Source: Rhizobium sp. PP-CC-3A-592
Lineage (GTDB): Bacteria > Pseudomonadota > Alphaproteobacteria > Rhizobiales > Rhizobiaceae
Reading direction: 5' to 3'
Assembly: GCF_003217095.1 (NCBI RefSeq)
Contig: NZ_QJSR01000006.1
Location: 75,377 to 139,376 of the forward strand
Length of the DNA stretch: 64,000 nucleotides
The notes beneath the pieces were generated by a model. That model was not told the origin of the DNA, did no database searches, and saw nothing but the letters and a program-made list of their open reading frames with translations. This document shows, in pieces, positions 42,978 to 52,485 of the stretch; the stretch's first letter is position 1; each line of letters starts with the position of its first letter. The position numbers were made by a program, and so were the translations under genes.

Positions 42978-43388
42978 TCAGCCGGTCACGTCGAATTCGG
43001 GATCGACGGGAATGCCGAGCGCCGTGACGAGGCGGTTGGTTTCCGACGCCATGCCGATCACGGCAAGGAGATCGCCATATTGCGCGTCCGTCAGGCCTTT
43101 TGCGCGCGCCGCCGCCGTATGGGAATGGATACAATAGCTGCAACCGCTGGCGACCGAGACGGCGATATAGATGAGCTCCTTCGTCAGCGGATCGAGCGCC
43201 GACGGAGCGACCATAACCTCCTTCAGGCTGTTCCATGTCCGCTCCAGCGTTGCCGGATCGTTGGCCAGGCCGCGCCAGAAATTGTTGATGAAATCCGAGC
43301 CGCGCACGGCGCGGATATCCGCAAACACCGCCTGCACCCGCGGCGCTGCTTCGGCCTCGGCATCCGTCAAAAGTCGTACCGTCGCCAT
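42978..43388 (-). CDS. AhpD-like / carboxymuconolactone decarboxylase-family protein
   Basis: A 136-residue all-helical protein of the CMD/AhpD-like family. It holds the redox motif SGCSYCIHSHTAAA near residue 88 (CxxC followed by HxxxA), as in alkylhydroperoxidase D-type proteins. The ATG at 43388 follows a strong AGGAGGTT ribosome-binding site. It lies downstream of a terminator (43451-43480) that separates it from the glycerate-kinase operon and is convergent with the deaminase-like gene. A peroxidase-like or thiol-redox role is probable; its partner is unknown. Confidence 0.88.
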   Translation of the reverse strand: MATVRLLTDAEAEAAPRVQAVFADIRAVRGSDFINNFWRGLANDPATLERTWNSLKEVMVAPSALDPLTKELIYIAVSVASGCSYCIHSHTAAARAKGLTDAQYGDLLAVIGMASETNRLVTALGIPVDPEFDVTG

Positions 43389-43450
43389 GCCAACCTCCTG
43401 ATGTAACCGTCGGGAAACGAAGTCGCCGCCCGCCTTAAGTGAAGTTACAT

Positions 43451-43480
43451 AAAAAAAGGGCCGCAGGGTGACCCACGGCC
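43451..43480 (-). terminator. Intrinsic terminator ending the leftward LacI-to-UPF0303 gene run
   Basis: On the minus strand GGCCGTGGGTC pairs with GACCCTGCGGCC-like sequence (43480-43458; GGCCG/CGGCC with inner GGG/CCC) and is followed by seven T (43457-43451). It lies about 200 bases beyond the UPF0303 stop and upstream of the AhpD-like gene, marking the boundary between these units. Confidence 0.8.
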
Positions 43481-43682
43481 TCAAGTCATGAAGGTTAAAC
43501 CTCCAGAGGGGAACGGCTGGCTGCGATCGATCCGGGAGGGGAATGAGAGGGCAGCCAACCAAGGTCAGAATGACCTGTTCTACCAGCGGATTCAAAGACG
43601 GGAGACGCTGTCGGAATGGGTGGATGTGATATTTCCATCTAACCCGCGCCCCTTCGGCGCTATTTCGTTCCAGCCGGGATGC

Positions 43683-44162
43683 TCATCTCCCTTGCGCCCG
43701 AAAGCGCTGGAGATGCTCGACCACGAAATCGTGGTCTTCGACATCAGGAAGGCCGCTGATCGTCGCCGTTCCGATGAGATTGCCGTCCGTCTGAAAGATT
43801 GGGACGGCGCCGCCGAAGGCCGCAAAGAGATCGGGCGACAGGCCGTAGCGGTGGTGGAAGTCGTAGCCCTCCTCCTGCGCGAGAAGCCGCATGTAGAGAG
43901 AACTGTGGTGGAACCGCTCGACCACGCGCCGCTTGCGCTCCGCCCAGTGCCGGTTGTCCTCAGTAGCGTTCGCAAGGCGCGTGAAGAACACCGGTTCGCG
44001 CGCGATCGTGATCTCGATCGCCACGGCCAGGCGGCCGGCCATGGCCGATTGCCGCATCAGGCTGCCAAGTGTCCAGGCATCCTGGGTCGTGAACCGGGTG
44101 ACGACCCCCTCGCGCTCGGCTAAAAGGAGGTCTGCGCATGTCCTGTTATCCGGCTGAGACAT
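43683..44162 (-). CDS. UPF0303 / heme-degrading-domain-like (GlcG/HbpS family) protein
   Basis: A 159-residue protein of the UPF0303 group within the GlcG/HbpS-like fold. Blocks such as FTTQDAWTLGSLMRQSA near residue 23, RKRRVVERFHHSSLYM near residue 75 and the FGGAVPIF ... GTATISGLPDVEDHDFVVEHL C-terminus are typical. GlcG-like proteins sit in glycolate and diol-oxidation operons, but their activity is poorly defined. It follows the glycerate kinase by 59 bases. The ATG at 44162 has AAGGATG upstream; an alternative ATG lies 9 bases earlier. Confidence 0.78.
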   Translation of the reverse strand: MSQPDNRTCADLLLAEREGVVTRFTTQDAWTLGSLMRQSAMAGRLAVAIEITIAREPVFFTRLANATEDNRHWAERKRRVVERFHHSSLYMRLLAQEEGYDFHHRYGLSPDLFAAFGGAVPIFQTDGNLIGTATISGLPDVEDHDFVVEHLQRFRAQGR

Positions 44163-44221
44163 GAAGGGCATCCTTGAAGGGTTGAGATTGCGCGACATCC
44201 CGAGAAACGGTCGTTGCGCGC

Positions 44222-45487
44222 CTACAGCAGCAGAAAAGCCCTGAAGTCGTTGACATTCGTGCCGGTCGGGCCGGTCTCGAACAGGTCGCCCGCAAGCGCG
44301 AAGGCGGACCATGCGTCGTGTCGCGCGAGGTGGGCGCGCGGCTCCCCGCCCGCTGCCCGGATGCGGGACGCGGTTTTGCCGTCGCAGAAGGCGCCGGCAT
44401 TGTCTTCGGAACCATCGATTCCGTCGGTATCGGCCGCAAGGGCGGTGATGCCGGTGGCCCCGTCGAGATCGATGGCGACGGCCAGCAGCAGTTCCGTGTT
44501 TCGCCCGCCTTTCTTTGCACCCTCGGGACCGATTGTGACGGTGGTTTCCCCGCCCGAGAGGAGAACCATCGGGCCTTGCCTCTCTCGATGGCGCTCCTGA
44601 AATTCCATCGCCAGCGCCGCATGCATGCGCCCGATATCGCGTGCTTCTCCCTCGATCCTGTCGGAGAGGATCAGAGGCGTTACGCCGGTCTCGCCGCTCA
44701 GACGCGCGGCCGCCTGCAGCGAGACACGGGCGGAGGCGATGACATGCGCCGCGTGGCCGGCAAAAGCCGGGTCGTCGGGGCGCGGGGTCTCCACTGTCGC
44801 GATATGATCAAGAATGTTTGAGGGAATGTTCATCCGGTAGTCCCGGATCGCCCGCAGTGCATCCTCGCGGCCGGCGGCATCGGGAATGGTCGGGCCGGAG
44901 GCGACGAAGGCCGGGTTGTCGCCGGGAACGTCGGAGACGACGAGGCTGACGACACGGGCCGGAGAAGCAAGCGCGGCAAGCCGCCCGCCTTTGATCATCG
45001 AGACATGCTTGCGCACCACGTTCATCGCGGAAATCGGCGCGCCGGAGGCGAGCAGCGCCTCGTTCAGGGCCACCTCGTCGGCAAGGGCAAAGCCCGGCGG
45101 CGGCGATGGCAGGAGGGCAGACCCGCCGCCCGAGATCAGCGCAATCACGAGATCGTCCGTCGTCAACCCGCGCACCGCCTCCATCAGCGCGCGTCCGCCG
45201 ACGATCCCCGCCTGGTCGGGAACCGGATGGGCGGATTGCAGCACCCTAATGCGTGCGCAGGCGGCAACCGGGCCGTGGCGCGCGACGACCACGCCCTCCA
45301 GCGGACCATCCCACAGGCTTTCAAGCCCCTGTGCCATCTGGCTTGCCGCCTTGCCGGCGCCAATGACGACCGTGCGGCCTTTCGGTCGCGCCGGCAGATG
45401 GGCGCGGATCGCCTCCAGCGGATCGGCCGCGCGAACGGCGGCGTGGAAGAGCGACGCGAGGAATGCGCGCGGGGTCTCGATGGGCAT
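44222..45487 (-). CDS. Glycerate 2-kinase family (GckA/TtuD, MOFRL domain)
   Basis: A 421-residue enzyme of the DUF4147/MOFRL family that phosphorylates D-glycerate, usually to 2-phosphoglycerate. Family signs are VVIGAGKAASQMAQGLE near residue 45, ISGGGSALLPSPPPG near residue 120 and the C-terminal MOFRL block LLSGGETTVTIGPEGAKKGGRNTELLLA near residue 320, with AADTDGIDGSEDNAGA. The ATG at 45487 is chosen for homology. It lies 78 bases after a GMC oxidoreductase and suggests that part of the carbon handled by the LacI cluster passes through glycerate. Confidence 0.9.
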   Translation of the reverse strand: MPIETPRAFLASLFHAAVRAADPLEAIRAHLPARPKGRTVVIGAGKAASQMAQGLESLWDGPLEGVVVARHGPVAACARIRVLQSAHPVPDQAGIVGGRALMEAVRGLTTDDLVIALISGGGSALLPSPPPGFALADEVALNEALLASGAPISAMNVVRKHVSMIKGGRLAALASPARVVSLVVSDVPGDNPAFVASGPTIPDAAGREDALRAIRDYRMNIPSNILDHIATVETPRPDDPAFAGHAAHVIASARVSLQAAARLSGETGVTPLILSDRIEGEARDIGRMHAALAMEFQERHRERQGPMVLLSGGETTVTIGPEGAKKGGRNTELLLAVAIDLDGATGITALAADTDGIDGSEDNAGAFCDGKTASRIRAAGGEPRAHLARHDAWSAFALAGDLFETGPTGTNVNDFRAFLLL

Positions 45488-45565
45488 CAGGGTCTGACCT
45501 TCCTGGGCGTGACGACACCTTTTTGTGGCAAAGCCGACGGCAGAATGCAAAGCCGCATCATCGGC

Positions 45566-47221
45566 TCAGCGAACATGCGTGCGCGCACGGGGGCGCTGGT
45601 CGTTGCGCTCGTCGGCAAAGATCGTCGCCGGCAACGGATCGAGCCCGCGAATGATGTCGGCACCTTTCTCTCCGACCATGATGGTCGGGGCATTGGTGTT
45701 GCATGAGGGCACGCGCGGCATGACGGAGCTATCGCAGACGCGTAAGCCCTGCAACCCTCGCACGCGCAGGTCGAGCCCCACAACCGCATCCGCGCCGGTG
45801 CCCATTCGGCAGGTGCCGACGGGATGGTGATCGGTCTTCGCGTTCGCGCAGCCATAATCGAAAAGCTCGGCCTCCGTGCGTACCTTCGGACCGGGCAAAC
45901 GCTCGGCCAGAATATAGGGCTTCAATGCCGCCTGCTGGAAGATCTCGCGGGCGATCCGCAAGCCTTCCAGCGACATCTTCCGATCATGCGGGTCCGACCA
46001 GTAGTTCGGGTCGATCAGCGGGGCTGCGGCCGGATCGGACGCGGAGAGCCGCACCGTGCCGCGCGATCGCGGATGCAGGTAGGCCGAATTCAGCGTCACC
46101 CCGGCATTTTTCAGCCTTTCCACGCCCGCCTCGATGCCCGAGCCGAGACCGAGATGGAACTGAATATCCGGGGATCGCGCGTCCGGATCCGCATACCAGA
46201 AGCCGCCGGTCTCAAAGAGCGAGGAGGCGACGGGGCCTGTGCGGAACAGCACGTATTCGAGGCCGGCCCAGAGCGTGCGATGCAGCTTCGCAACGCCGTC
46301 ATAGGTGTGGTCGCCGGTGCATTCGGCGATGACGAAGAGGTCCAGATGGTCCTGCAGATTGCCGCCGACGCCGGGCAGGTCATGCGCCACGGGAACCCCG
46401 ACGGACGTCAGATGATCGGCCGGACCGATGCCCGATTGCAGCAGCAGCTTCGGCGAACCGATGGCGCCCGACGTCACGAGCACCTCGCGCCCGCAGCGCA
46501 CGATCTCGCTGCCCCGGCTGGTGGCGATCTCGACGCCGACAGCCGTCGTGCCCTCCAGCACGATGCGCGACACGCGGGCGCCCATGCGGATCGTCAGGTT
46601 CTTCCGGTCCTTGATCGGCGAGAGGTAAGCGAGCGAGGCGGAAGAGCGGCGGCGGTTGCGCTGCGTCAGCTGGTAGAAGCCGACGCCCGCTTGCTGGCGC
46701 CCGTTAAAGTCGTGATTGTAGGGAATGCCGAGCTCCTGCCCCGCCCGGATATAGGCGTCGCAGATCGGCAGCGCGGACACAGGCATGGACACGCCGAGCG
46801 GCCCGCCATAGGCATGATAGTCGTCGGCAAAGCGCTGGTTGTCCTCGGCCCGCTTGAAATAGGGCAGCACGGAACGGTAGTCCCAGCCCTCGCAGCCGTC
46901 TTCGTTTGCCCAGAGATCGTAATCGGCGGCATTGCCCCGGGTGTAGAGCTGCGCGTTGATGGACGAGCCGCCGCCGATGACCTTGGCCTGTGTGTAGCGC
47001 AGGACACGACCGTTCATGTGCTTCTGCGGCACGGTCTCCCAGCCCCAGCTGGCCACGCCCTTCGTCATCTTGGCAAAGCCGGCCGGCATGTGAAAGAGAG
47101 GATTCCAGTCCCCGCCGCCCGCTTCCAGCAGCAGCACGGTGACATCGGGGTCCTCGCTCAGCCTGTTGGCGAGAACGCATCCGGCGGGCCCTGCCCCGGT
47201 GATGATATAGTCGAAGCGCAT
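45566..47221 (-). CDS. GMC-family FAD oxidoreductase (choline dehydrogenase-like), copy 1
   Basis: A 551-residue glucose-methanol-choline oxidoreductase. It has the FAD-binding start FDYIITGAGPAGCVLANRLS, the GGGSSINAQLYTRG block near residue 85, and the C-terminal HHPVGTCRMG and SCNTNAPTIMVGEKGAD motifs carrying the catalytic His and Asn. It oxidises an alcohol or sugar hydroxyl. The ATG at 47221 is preferred over one nine bases upstream because AGGA lies at proper distance only for the former. It follows the SDR gene by 14 bases. Confidence 0.9.
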   Translation of the reverse strand: MRFDYIITGAGPAGCVLANRLSEDPDVTVLLLEAGGGDWNPLFHMPAGFAKMTKGVASWGWETVPQKHMNGRVLRYTQAKVIGGGSSINAQLYTRGNAADYDLWANEDGCEGWDYRSVLPYFKRAEDNQRFADDYHAYGGPLGVSMPVSALPICDAYIRAGQELGIPYNHDFNGRQQAGVGFYQLTQRNRRRSSASLAYLSPIKDRKNLTIRMGARVSRIVLEGTTAVGVEIATSRGSEIVRCGREVLVTSGAIGSPKLLLQSGIGPADHLTSVGVPVAHDLPGVGGNLQDHLDLFVIAECTGDHTYDGVAKLHRTLWAGLEYVLFRTGPVASSLFETGGFWYADPDARSPDIQFHLGLGSGIEAGVERLKNAGVTLNSAYLHPRSRGTVRLSASDPAAAPLIDPNYWSDPHDRKMSLEGLRIAREIFQQAALKPYILAERLPGPKVRTEAELFDYGCANAKTDHHPVGTCRMGTGADAVVGLDLRVRGLQGLRVCDSSVMPRVPSCNTNAPTIMVGEKGADIIRGLDPLPATIFADERNDQRPRARTHVR

Positions 47222-47235
47222 GGTTTCCATTCCTG

Positions 47236-48018
47236 TCACAGACGCGGGATCGAAAGGCCGCCATCGGCATCGATCACGGTCCCTGTTGCAAAGGCGAAGC
47301 TGCCCGAGGCGAGCGCTGCGCAGATGGCGCCGATATCGCCGGCTTCCCCCCAGCGCCGCATGGGCACCAGGCCCCCGGCGATCAGGGCATCGTATTTCGG
47401 CGTGACGCCGGCGGTCATGTCGGTCCGCACGATGCCAGGCCGTACCTCGAAGACCGCGACGCCATCGGCGGCAAGCCGCAATGCCAGCCCTTGCGAAAAG
47501 GCCGCAAGCCCCGCTTTGCTGATGCAATAGTCGAGGCGCTCGGGGGAACTCGCCTGCGCCGAGACCGAGGTGATGTTGATGATCGACCGGGAATGGTCGG
47601 GCGCGGTCGCCAGCATCGCCTTCACCACGGCCTGGGTGAAGAACACCGTCCCTTTCAGGTTGGTGGCCATGATCAGGTCGTAATGGTCGGGCGAAAGGCC
47701 GAGGAAATCGCCGCGCACGACAGAAGCCATGCCCGCATTGTTGACGAGGCAGTCGATGCGGCCGAATCGGGCCATGACGTCGTCGACCGTCGCTGCGTGT
47801 CCGGCGACGTCGCAGATATCGGCCTTGATGTAGATGGCGTCCGCTTTGCCATCGGCGCGGAGCTCCGCCAGCGCGTCCTTTGCCGTTTCCGGACCGCCGA
47901 TGCCTGTCACGACGATGTCGTAGCCGGCAGCGGCAAGGCACGAGGCGATACTGAGGCCGATCCCCCGCCGTCCGCCGGTCACCACCGCCACCGGTCTTTG
48001 CCGCCGTTCGCTCATCAT
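47236..48018 (-). CDS. Short-chain dehydrogenase/reductase (FabG-like)
   Basis: A 260-residue SDR. It has the NAD(P) motif VVTGGRRGIGLSIA near residue 12, NNAGMAS near residue 91, the active-site serine in INITSVSAQAS, and the YCISK active-site motif near residue 163. It probably interconverts an alcohol and a ketone on the sugar or acid handled by this cluster. It overlaps the upstream GMC gene by four bases and is followed by a second GMC gene, so three oxidoreductases are contiguous. Confidence 0.9.
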   Translation of the reverse strand: MMSERRQRPVAVVTGGRRGIGLSIASCLAAAGYDIVVTGIGGPETAKDALAELRADGKADAIYIKADICDVAGHAATVDDVMARFGRIDCLVNNAGMASVVRGDFLGLSPDHYDLIMATNLKGTVFFTQAVVKAMLATAPDHSRSIINITSVSAQASSPERLDYCISKAGLAAFSQGLALRLAADGVAVFEVRPGIVRTDMTAGVTPKYDALIAGGLVPMRRWGEAGDIGAICAALASGSFAFATGTVIDADGGLSIPRL

Positions 48019-49538
48019 TGCAGGTCCTTCGAGACGATGTGATCTGCGACCCGCAAGGCTTGGGCCGCAACCGTTAGCGCCGGATTGACAGCGGCCGAGG
48101 TCGGCAGGCAGCTCGCATCGACGACGAACAGGTTGTCGTGGTCATAGGCGCGGCAGAAGGGATCGAGCGGCGCCGTTGCGGGATCGTTGCCGATGCGCAC
48201 CGTGCCGCACTGATGGGACGGCGTGCGTTTGTCGAACGGCCTCGACAGCACGAGCGGAAAGCCGATCGAGCGGAGAACGGCCTTGAGTTTTGCCACCAGC
48301 GACAGATGCGCGTTCCAGTTGGTGCGATGCCATTTGAGGACGATCCGCTCGCCATCGACCATGACCCGGCTTTCAAGGTGCGGAATATCCTCGCTCATGG
48401 CGTAGAAATCGATCGCATGCGCCGACATTCGGTCGAGCAGCCGCTCCGGGATGCGCGGCAGGCTGCTTTTGAGGATCGCGCCGGACACGCGGCCGAGAAG
48501 CTGGACATTGCCGAGTGGCGGCCCACCCTCGCCATCCGACAGGTAGTAGTCGTTGAAGGCGAAGGTCTTCTGATAGACCGACGTGTTCCGGTAACGCGGC
48601 GACAGAGCGAGCACGGCGGACGAATTGTGGTTCATGAAGTTGCGCCCGACCTGGTCTGAGCTGTTGGCAAGGCCATCGGGAAAGCGCGCATTGGCCGAGC
48701 GCAGCAGCAGGACGGCCGACTGGACCGCGCCGGCGGCGAGCACCACGAGCTTCGGCGAGACGCTGCTTGTGTCCCCGGCCACGGTATAGACGACGCGCTC
48801 GATTCGGTCGCCGGAGGCGCCCGTTTCGAGCCGTTTGACGATCGCGCCCGTTTGCAGCGTGACATTGGGATAGCCAAGCGCGACGGCGAGAGCGGCACTT
48901 TCGGCATCCATCTTGCCGTCGTCGGAATTCGGATGGGCATCCCACGGCGTGCGCCCCTTGGCGAGCCACCGGTCGATATCGACGCCGAGCGGCAGGGAGA
49001 ACGGGTGGAGCCCCTTCTGCTTCAGGCGCGCGCGGACGTCGGCAATCGACGGTTCGTCCGGCACCGGGGGAAAGGCGTAAGGCGTAGAATGTTCGGGCTC
49101 GGTCGGGTCGTCCCCCAGCGCGCCGCGCACCTGATACATCCGCTCGGCCGCCCCATACCAAGGCTCGAGCTCGTCATAAGCAAACGGCCAGGCGGGGGAG
49201 ACGCCCTCCTGATGCTGCATCTCGTCAAAATCCTCGCGCCGGTAGCGCGACAGTACCGCCCCGTAGAATTTCGAGTTGCCGCCGACATTGTAGTAATTGC
49301 CCGGGTTGAACCCCCTGTGCTCCCTCTGGCTCTGGCCCTGCCATTCGTACCAGGTCTCCTTCGGGCGGAAATGCCCCCGCTGGAAGATCGCGCGCTGGTC
49401 GCGGTTCACAGGCGTGTCGGCAATGTGCTGGCCGGCCTCCAGGATCAGGATCTCGCAGCCGGACGCGGCAAGGCCGGCGGCCAGCGTCGCCCCGCCGATA
49501 CCGGAGCCGATGATGACGATGTCGGGGGTTCTGCTCAT
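48015..49538 (-). CDS. GMC-family FAD oxidoreductase, copy 2
   Basis: A 507-residue GMC oxidoreductase of a different branch from copy 1, closer to sugar or gluconate dehydrogenase flavoprotein subunits. The FAD motif is DIVIIGSGIGGATLAAGLAASG; later blocks are YYNVGGNSKFYGAVLSRYR near residue 82, HQCGTVRIGND near residue 445 and DASCLPTSAAVNPALTVAAQALRVADHI at the C-terminus. No Tat or Sec signal is visible. The ATG at 49538 follows GGGGGGA. It starts 15 bases after the ATPase gene and overlaps the SDR gene by four bases. Confidence 0.88.
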   Translation of the reverse strand: MSRTPDIVIIGSGIGGATLAAGLAASGCEILILEAGQHIADTPVNRDQRAIFQRGHFRPKETWYEWQGQSQREHRGFNPGNYYNVGGNSKFYGAVLSRYRREDFDEMQHQEGVSPAWPFAYDELEPWYGAAERMYQVRGALGDDPTEPEHSTPYAFPPVPDEPSIADVRARLKQKGLHPFSLPLGVDIDRWLAKGRTPWDAHPNSDDGKMDAESAALAVALGYPNVTLQTGAIVKRLETGASGDRIERVVYTVAGDTSSVSPKLVVLAAGAVQSAVLLLRSANARFPDGLANSSDQVGRNFMNHNSSAVLALSPRYRNTSVYQKTFAFNDYYLSDGEGGPPLGNVQLLGRVSGAILKSSLPRIPERLLDRMSAHAIDFYAMSEDIPHLESRVMVDGERIVLKWHRTNWNAHLSLVAKLKAVLRSIGFPLVLSRPFDKRTPSHQCGTVRIGNDPATAPLDPFCRAYDHDNLFVVDASCLPTSAAVNPALTVAAQALRVADHIVSKDLQ

Positions 49539-49552
49539 CTCGGTCCCCCCGC

Positions 49553-50668
49553 TCACGCGATGCGCTGCTGGCTTTGCGGATCGAAATAAACGGCCTTGTC
49601 GAGGTTGAAGGCGAGCCTTGCCGTCTGTCCCGCATGGATACGGGCATCAGCCCGCAGGCGCGCGACCACTTCCTTGCCGCCGAGCCGGGTGACGGCGAAG
49701 GTGTCGGCACCGGCCGGCTCCACGACCTCGATCAGGCAATCGCCTTCCGCGATCGTGCGCGCATTGCGGTCCGCACCGTCGATGTCGGTCAGCGCCTCGG
49801 GCCGGATGCCGAAGACGATCTGGCGGCCGAGATGGCTCTCCAGTCGCTCCTGCCCTGCTGCTACCGGCAGTTTCACCAGCGCGCCGTTCGGGCGGGCAAG
49901 CGAGACGGAGAGCCCTGCCGCATCCTTTTCCACGGTTGCCGAGAGCAGGTTCATGGCGGGCGAGCCCATGAAGTCGGCCACGAACATGTTGGCCGGATTG
50001 TTGTAGATTTCCGCCGGCGAGCCGAACTGCTGCAGCACGCCGTCCTTCAACACCGCGATCTTGGTCGCCAGCGTCATCGCCTCGATCTGGTCGTGGGTGA
50101 CGTAGACGATGGTCGTCTTCAGACGCTGGTGCAGCCGCTTGATCTCGGTGCGCATATCGACACGTAGCTTTGCGTCCAGATTGGACAGCGGCTCGTCGAA
50201 CAGGAAGACCTGCGGATTGCGCACGAGCGCGCGGCCCATGGCGACACGCTGGCGCTGGCCGCCGGAAAGCTGGCTCGGCTTGCGGTCGAGCAGATGGCCG
50301 ATCTGGAGGATATCGGAGACCTCCTTGATCGCCTTCTCGCGCACGTCCTTCGGGACCTTGCGTATCTCCATGCCGAAGGCGATGTTGCCGGCCACCGTCA
50401 TGTTCGGATAGAGCGCATAGCTCTGGAACACCATGGCGATGTCGCGCTGCGACGGCGGCAGACCCGCAATCGAGCGGCCCTTGATGGCGATCTCGCCGGA
50501 CGTGATCGGCTCCAGCCCGGCAATGGTGTTCAGCAGCGTGGACTTGCCGCAGCCGGACGGGCCGACCAGCACGAGAAAGCCGCCTTCCTCGATTTCGATG
50601 TTGATGTCTTTCAGGATTTCCAGCGCGCCGTAGGATTTGCGCAGATGCGAGATTTTGAGAAACGACAT
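49553..50668 (-). CDS. Sugar ABC transporter ATPase (UgpC/MalK type)
   Basis: A 371-residue CUT1-class ATPase. It has GPSGCGKSTLLN (Walker A), QLSGGQRQRVAMGRAL (signature), FLFDEPLSNLDAKLR (Walker B and D-loop), VTHDQIEA (switch) and a C-terminal OB/TOBE domain (about 240-371; IVFGIRPEAL). The ATG at 50668 lies six bases after the MalG-type stop. It completes the importer with the genes at 50674-53838 and could also serve the ATPase-less importer of the NanEK cluster. Confidence 0.93.
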   Translation of the reverse strand: MSFLKISHLRKSYGALEILKDINIEIEEGGFLVLVGPSGCGKSTLLNTIAGLEPITSGEIAIKGRSIAGLPPSQRDIAMVFQSYALYPNMTVAGNIAFGMEIRKVPKDVREKAIKEVSDILQIGHLLDRKPSQLSGGQRQRVAMGRALVRNPQVFLFDEPLSNLDAKLRVDMRTEIKRLHQRLKTTIVYVTHDQIEAMTLATKIAVLKDGVLQQFGSPAEIYNNPANMFVADFMGSPAMNLLSATVEKDAAGLSVSLARPNGALVKLPVAAGQERLESHLGRQIVFGIRPEALTDIDGADRNARTIAEGDCLIEVVEPAGADTFAVTRLGGKEVVARLRADARIHAGQTARLAFNLDKAVYFDPQSQQRIA

Positions 50669-50673
50669 GATGA

Positions 50674-51558
50674 TCAGCCTTTCACGGCGCCGGACATCAG
50701 GCCGCGCACGAAGTAGCGACCCGAAACGATGTAGACGATGAGGGTGGGCAGGGCGGCGAGGATCGCGCCGGCAAAGTGGACGTTGTATTCCTTCACGCCC
50801 GTGGACGACTGCACAAGGTTGTTGAGCGCGACCGTCATCGGCGTCGAATTGGCGCCGGCAAATGAGGCGCCGAACAGAAAGTCGTTCCAGATATTGGTGA
50901 ACTGCCAGATGACCGAGACGACGATGATCGGACCGGACGAGGGCAGCAGGATGCGGCGGAAGATCTGGAAGAACGTCGCGCCGTCGATCTGCGCCGCCCG
51001 CACGAGTTCGGTCGGAAAGGCCTCGTAGTAATTGCGGAAGTAGAGTGTGGTGAAGCCGAGACCGTAGACGACATGCACCAGCACGAGCCCGGGAATGGAG
51101 CCGGCAAGGCCGAGCATGCCGAGGATGCGCGCCGTGGGAATGAGCACGATCTGGAACGGGATGAAGCAGGACAAGAGCAGCATGCCGAAGACGATGTTCG
51201 ACCCGCGGAAATGCCATTTCGTCAGCACATAGCCGTTGAGCGCACCGACCACGGTCGAGATGGCCACGGCGGGGATGACCATAATGATGGAGTTGATGAA
51301 GAAGGGCTTGAGGCCTGTCGGCTGGATGCCGATCTGCGCGGTCGACCAGGCCGACAGCCACGGCTCGATGGTCCAGACCTGCGGTAGATTGACCATGCCG
51401 CCCTGGCGGATTTCTTCCAGCGGCTTCAGCGAGTTCACCACCATGACGTAAAGCGGCATGAGGTAGAACATCGCAAAGGCGATTAGCGCGGTATAGATCA
51501 GGGCCCGGGTGAGAAGGCTGTGCGACATCGCGTTCTGCGGATTGGCGGCGCCGCTCAT
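50674..51558 (-). CDS. Sugar ABC transporter permease (MalG type)
   Basis: A 294-residue CUT1-class permease. It has an N-terminal segment (ALIYTALIAFAMFYLMPLYVMVVNS), several others, and the coupling motif ELVRAAQIDGATFFQIFRRILLP near residue 192, ending FVRGLMSGAVKG. The ATG at 51558 overlaps the MalF stop by one base. It belongs to the importer of the LacI cluster. Confidence 0.93.
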   Translation of the reverse strand: MSGAANPQNAMSHSLLTRALIYTALIAFAMFYLMPLYVMVVNSLKPLEEIRQGGMVNLPQVWTIEPWLSAWSTAQIGIQPTGLKPFFINSIIMVIPAVAISTVVGALNGYVLTKWHFRGSNIVFGMLLLSCFIPFQIVLIPTARILGMLGLAGSIPGLVLVHVVYGLGFTTLYFRNYYEAFPTELVRAAQIDGATFFQIFRRILLPSSGPIIVVSVIWQFTNIWNDFLFGASFAGANSTPMTVALNNLVQSSTGVKEYNVHFAGAILAALPTLIVYIVSGRYFVRGLMSGAVKG

Positions 51559-52436
51559 CAGCGTTTTCCTCCACGGATTTCGGAATAGAGATAGGGAACG
51601 ATGATCGAGAAGATCATGACCAGCATGATGATGGCGGAGGACGCGCCGATGCCCATCTGGTTGCGGGTAAAGGTGTAGGAATACATGAAGGTGGCCGGCA
51701 GTTCGGTCGCCTGCCCCGGGCCCCCGCCGGTCAGAGCGACGATTAGGTCGTAGGCCTTAATGGCGAGATGGGCGAGCACGACGAAGGCCGACAGGAAGAC
51801 CGGGCGCATCAGGGGAATGATGATCCGGCGGTAGATCGTCACGGTGCCCGCACCGTCGATCTGCGCGGCCTTGATCATCTCGTTGTCGACGCCGCGCAGG
51901 CCGGCGAGGAACATCGCCATGATGAAGCCCGAGGACTGCCAGACGGCGGCCAGCACGACGCAGTAGATCGCCATCTTGCTGTCCTTGATCCAGGTGAAGG
52001 CGAAGGTCTCCCAGCCCCAGAGATGCATGGTGTTCTCGATGCCGATGCCGGGATCGAGGATCCACTTCCAGGCGGTGCCCGTGACGATGAAGGAGAGCGC
52101 CATCGGATAGAGATAGATCGGGCGCAGAAAACCTTCGCCGCGGATCTTCTGGTCGAGCATGATCGCCAGGAACAGGCCGAGCACCGAGCAGATGAGGATG
52201 TAGAGCGAGGCGAAGATCGCCAGATTGGCGATGGCCCGCCACCAGTGCGGCAGGGCCCAGAGCTTGCTGTAGTTCGACAGGCCCACGATGTTGTAAGACG
52301 GCAGCATCTTGCTGTCGGTAATCGACAGGAACCCTGTATAGGCGATGAAGCCGTAGACGAAAATCACGATGACCAGGAAACTCGGCGCGAGCACGATTTT
52401 CGGCAACTGGTCCTGTAGGAAGCTGCGGCTCTGCAT
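51558..52436 (-). CDS. Sugar ABC transporter permease (MalF type)
   Basis: A 292-residue CUT1-class permease with N-terminal KIVLAPSFLVIVIFVYGFIAYTG and the coupling motif EMIKAAQIDGAGTVTIYRRIIIPLMRP near residue 185. The ATG at 52436 follows a GGGGAGGGG stretch. It partners the MalG-type permease and the binding protein encoded upstream, from which 160 bases with two stem-loops separate it. Confidence 0.93.
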   Translation of the reverse strand: MQSRSFLQDQLPKIVLAPSFLVIVIFVYGFIAYTGFLSITDSKMLPSYNIVGLSNYSKLWALPHWWRAIANLAIFASLYILICSVLGLFLAIMLDQKIRGEGFLRPIYLYPMALSFIVTGTAWKWILDPGIGIENTMHLWGWETFAFTWIKDSKMAIYCVVLAAVWQSSGFIMAMFLAGLRGVDNEMIKAAQIDGAGTVTIYRRIIIPLMRPVFLSAFVVLAHLAIKAYDLIVALTGGGPGQATELPATFMYSYTFTRNQMGIGASSAIIMLVMIFSIIVPYLYSEIRGGKR

Positions 52437-52485
52437 GGCTTCGTTCCCCTCCCCTCGCCCGGAATGCGGGTGCACGGCCTCAGGC

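Noticed and set aside
47231-48070. Fusion of GMC copy 1 with an upstream segment opposite-phase to the SDR
   Set aside because: The frame stays open through the SDR gene by chance; the GMC family start FDYIITGAG is at 47221.
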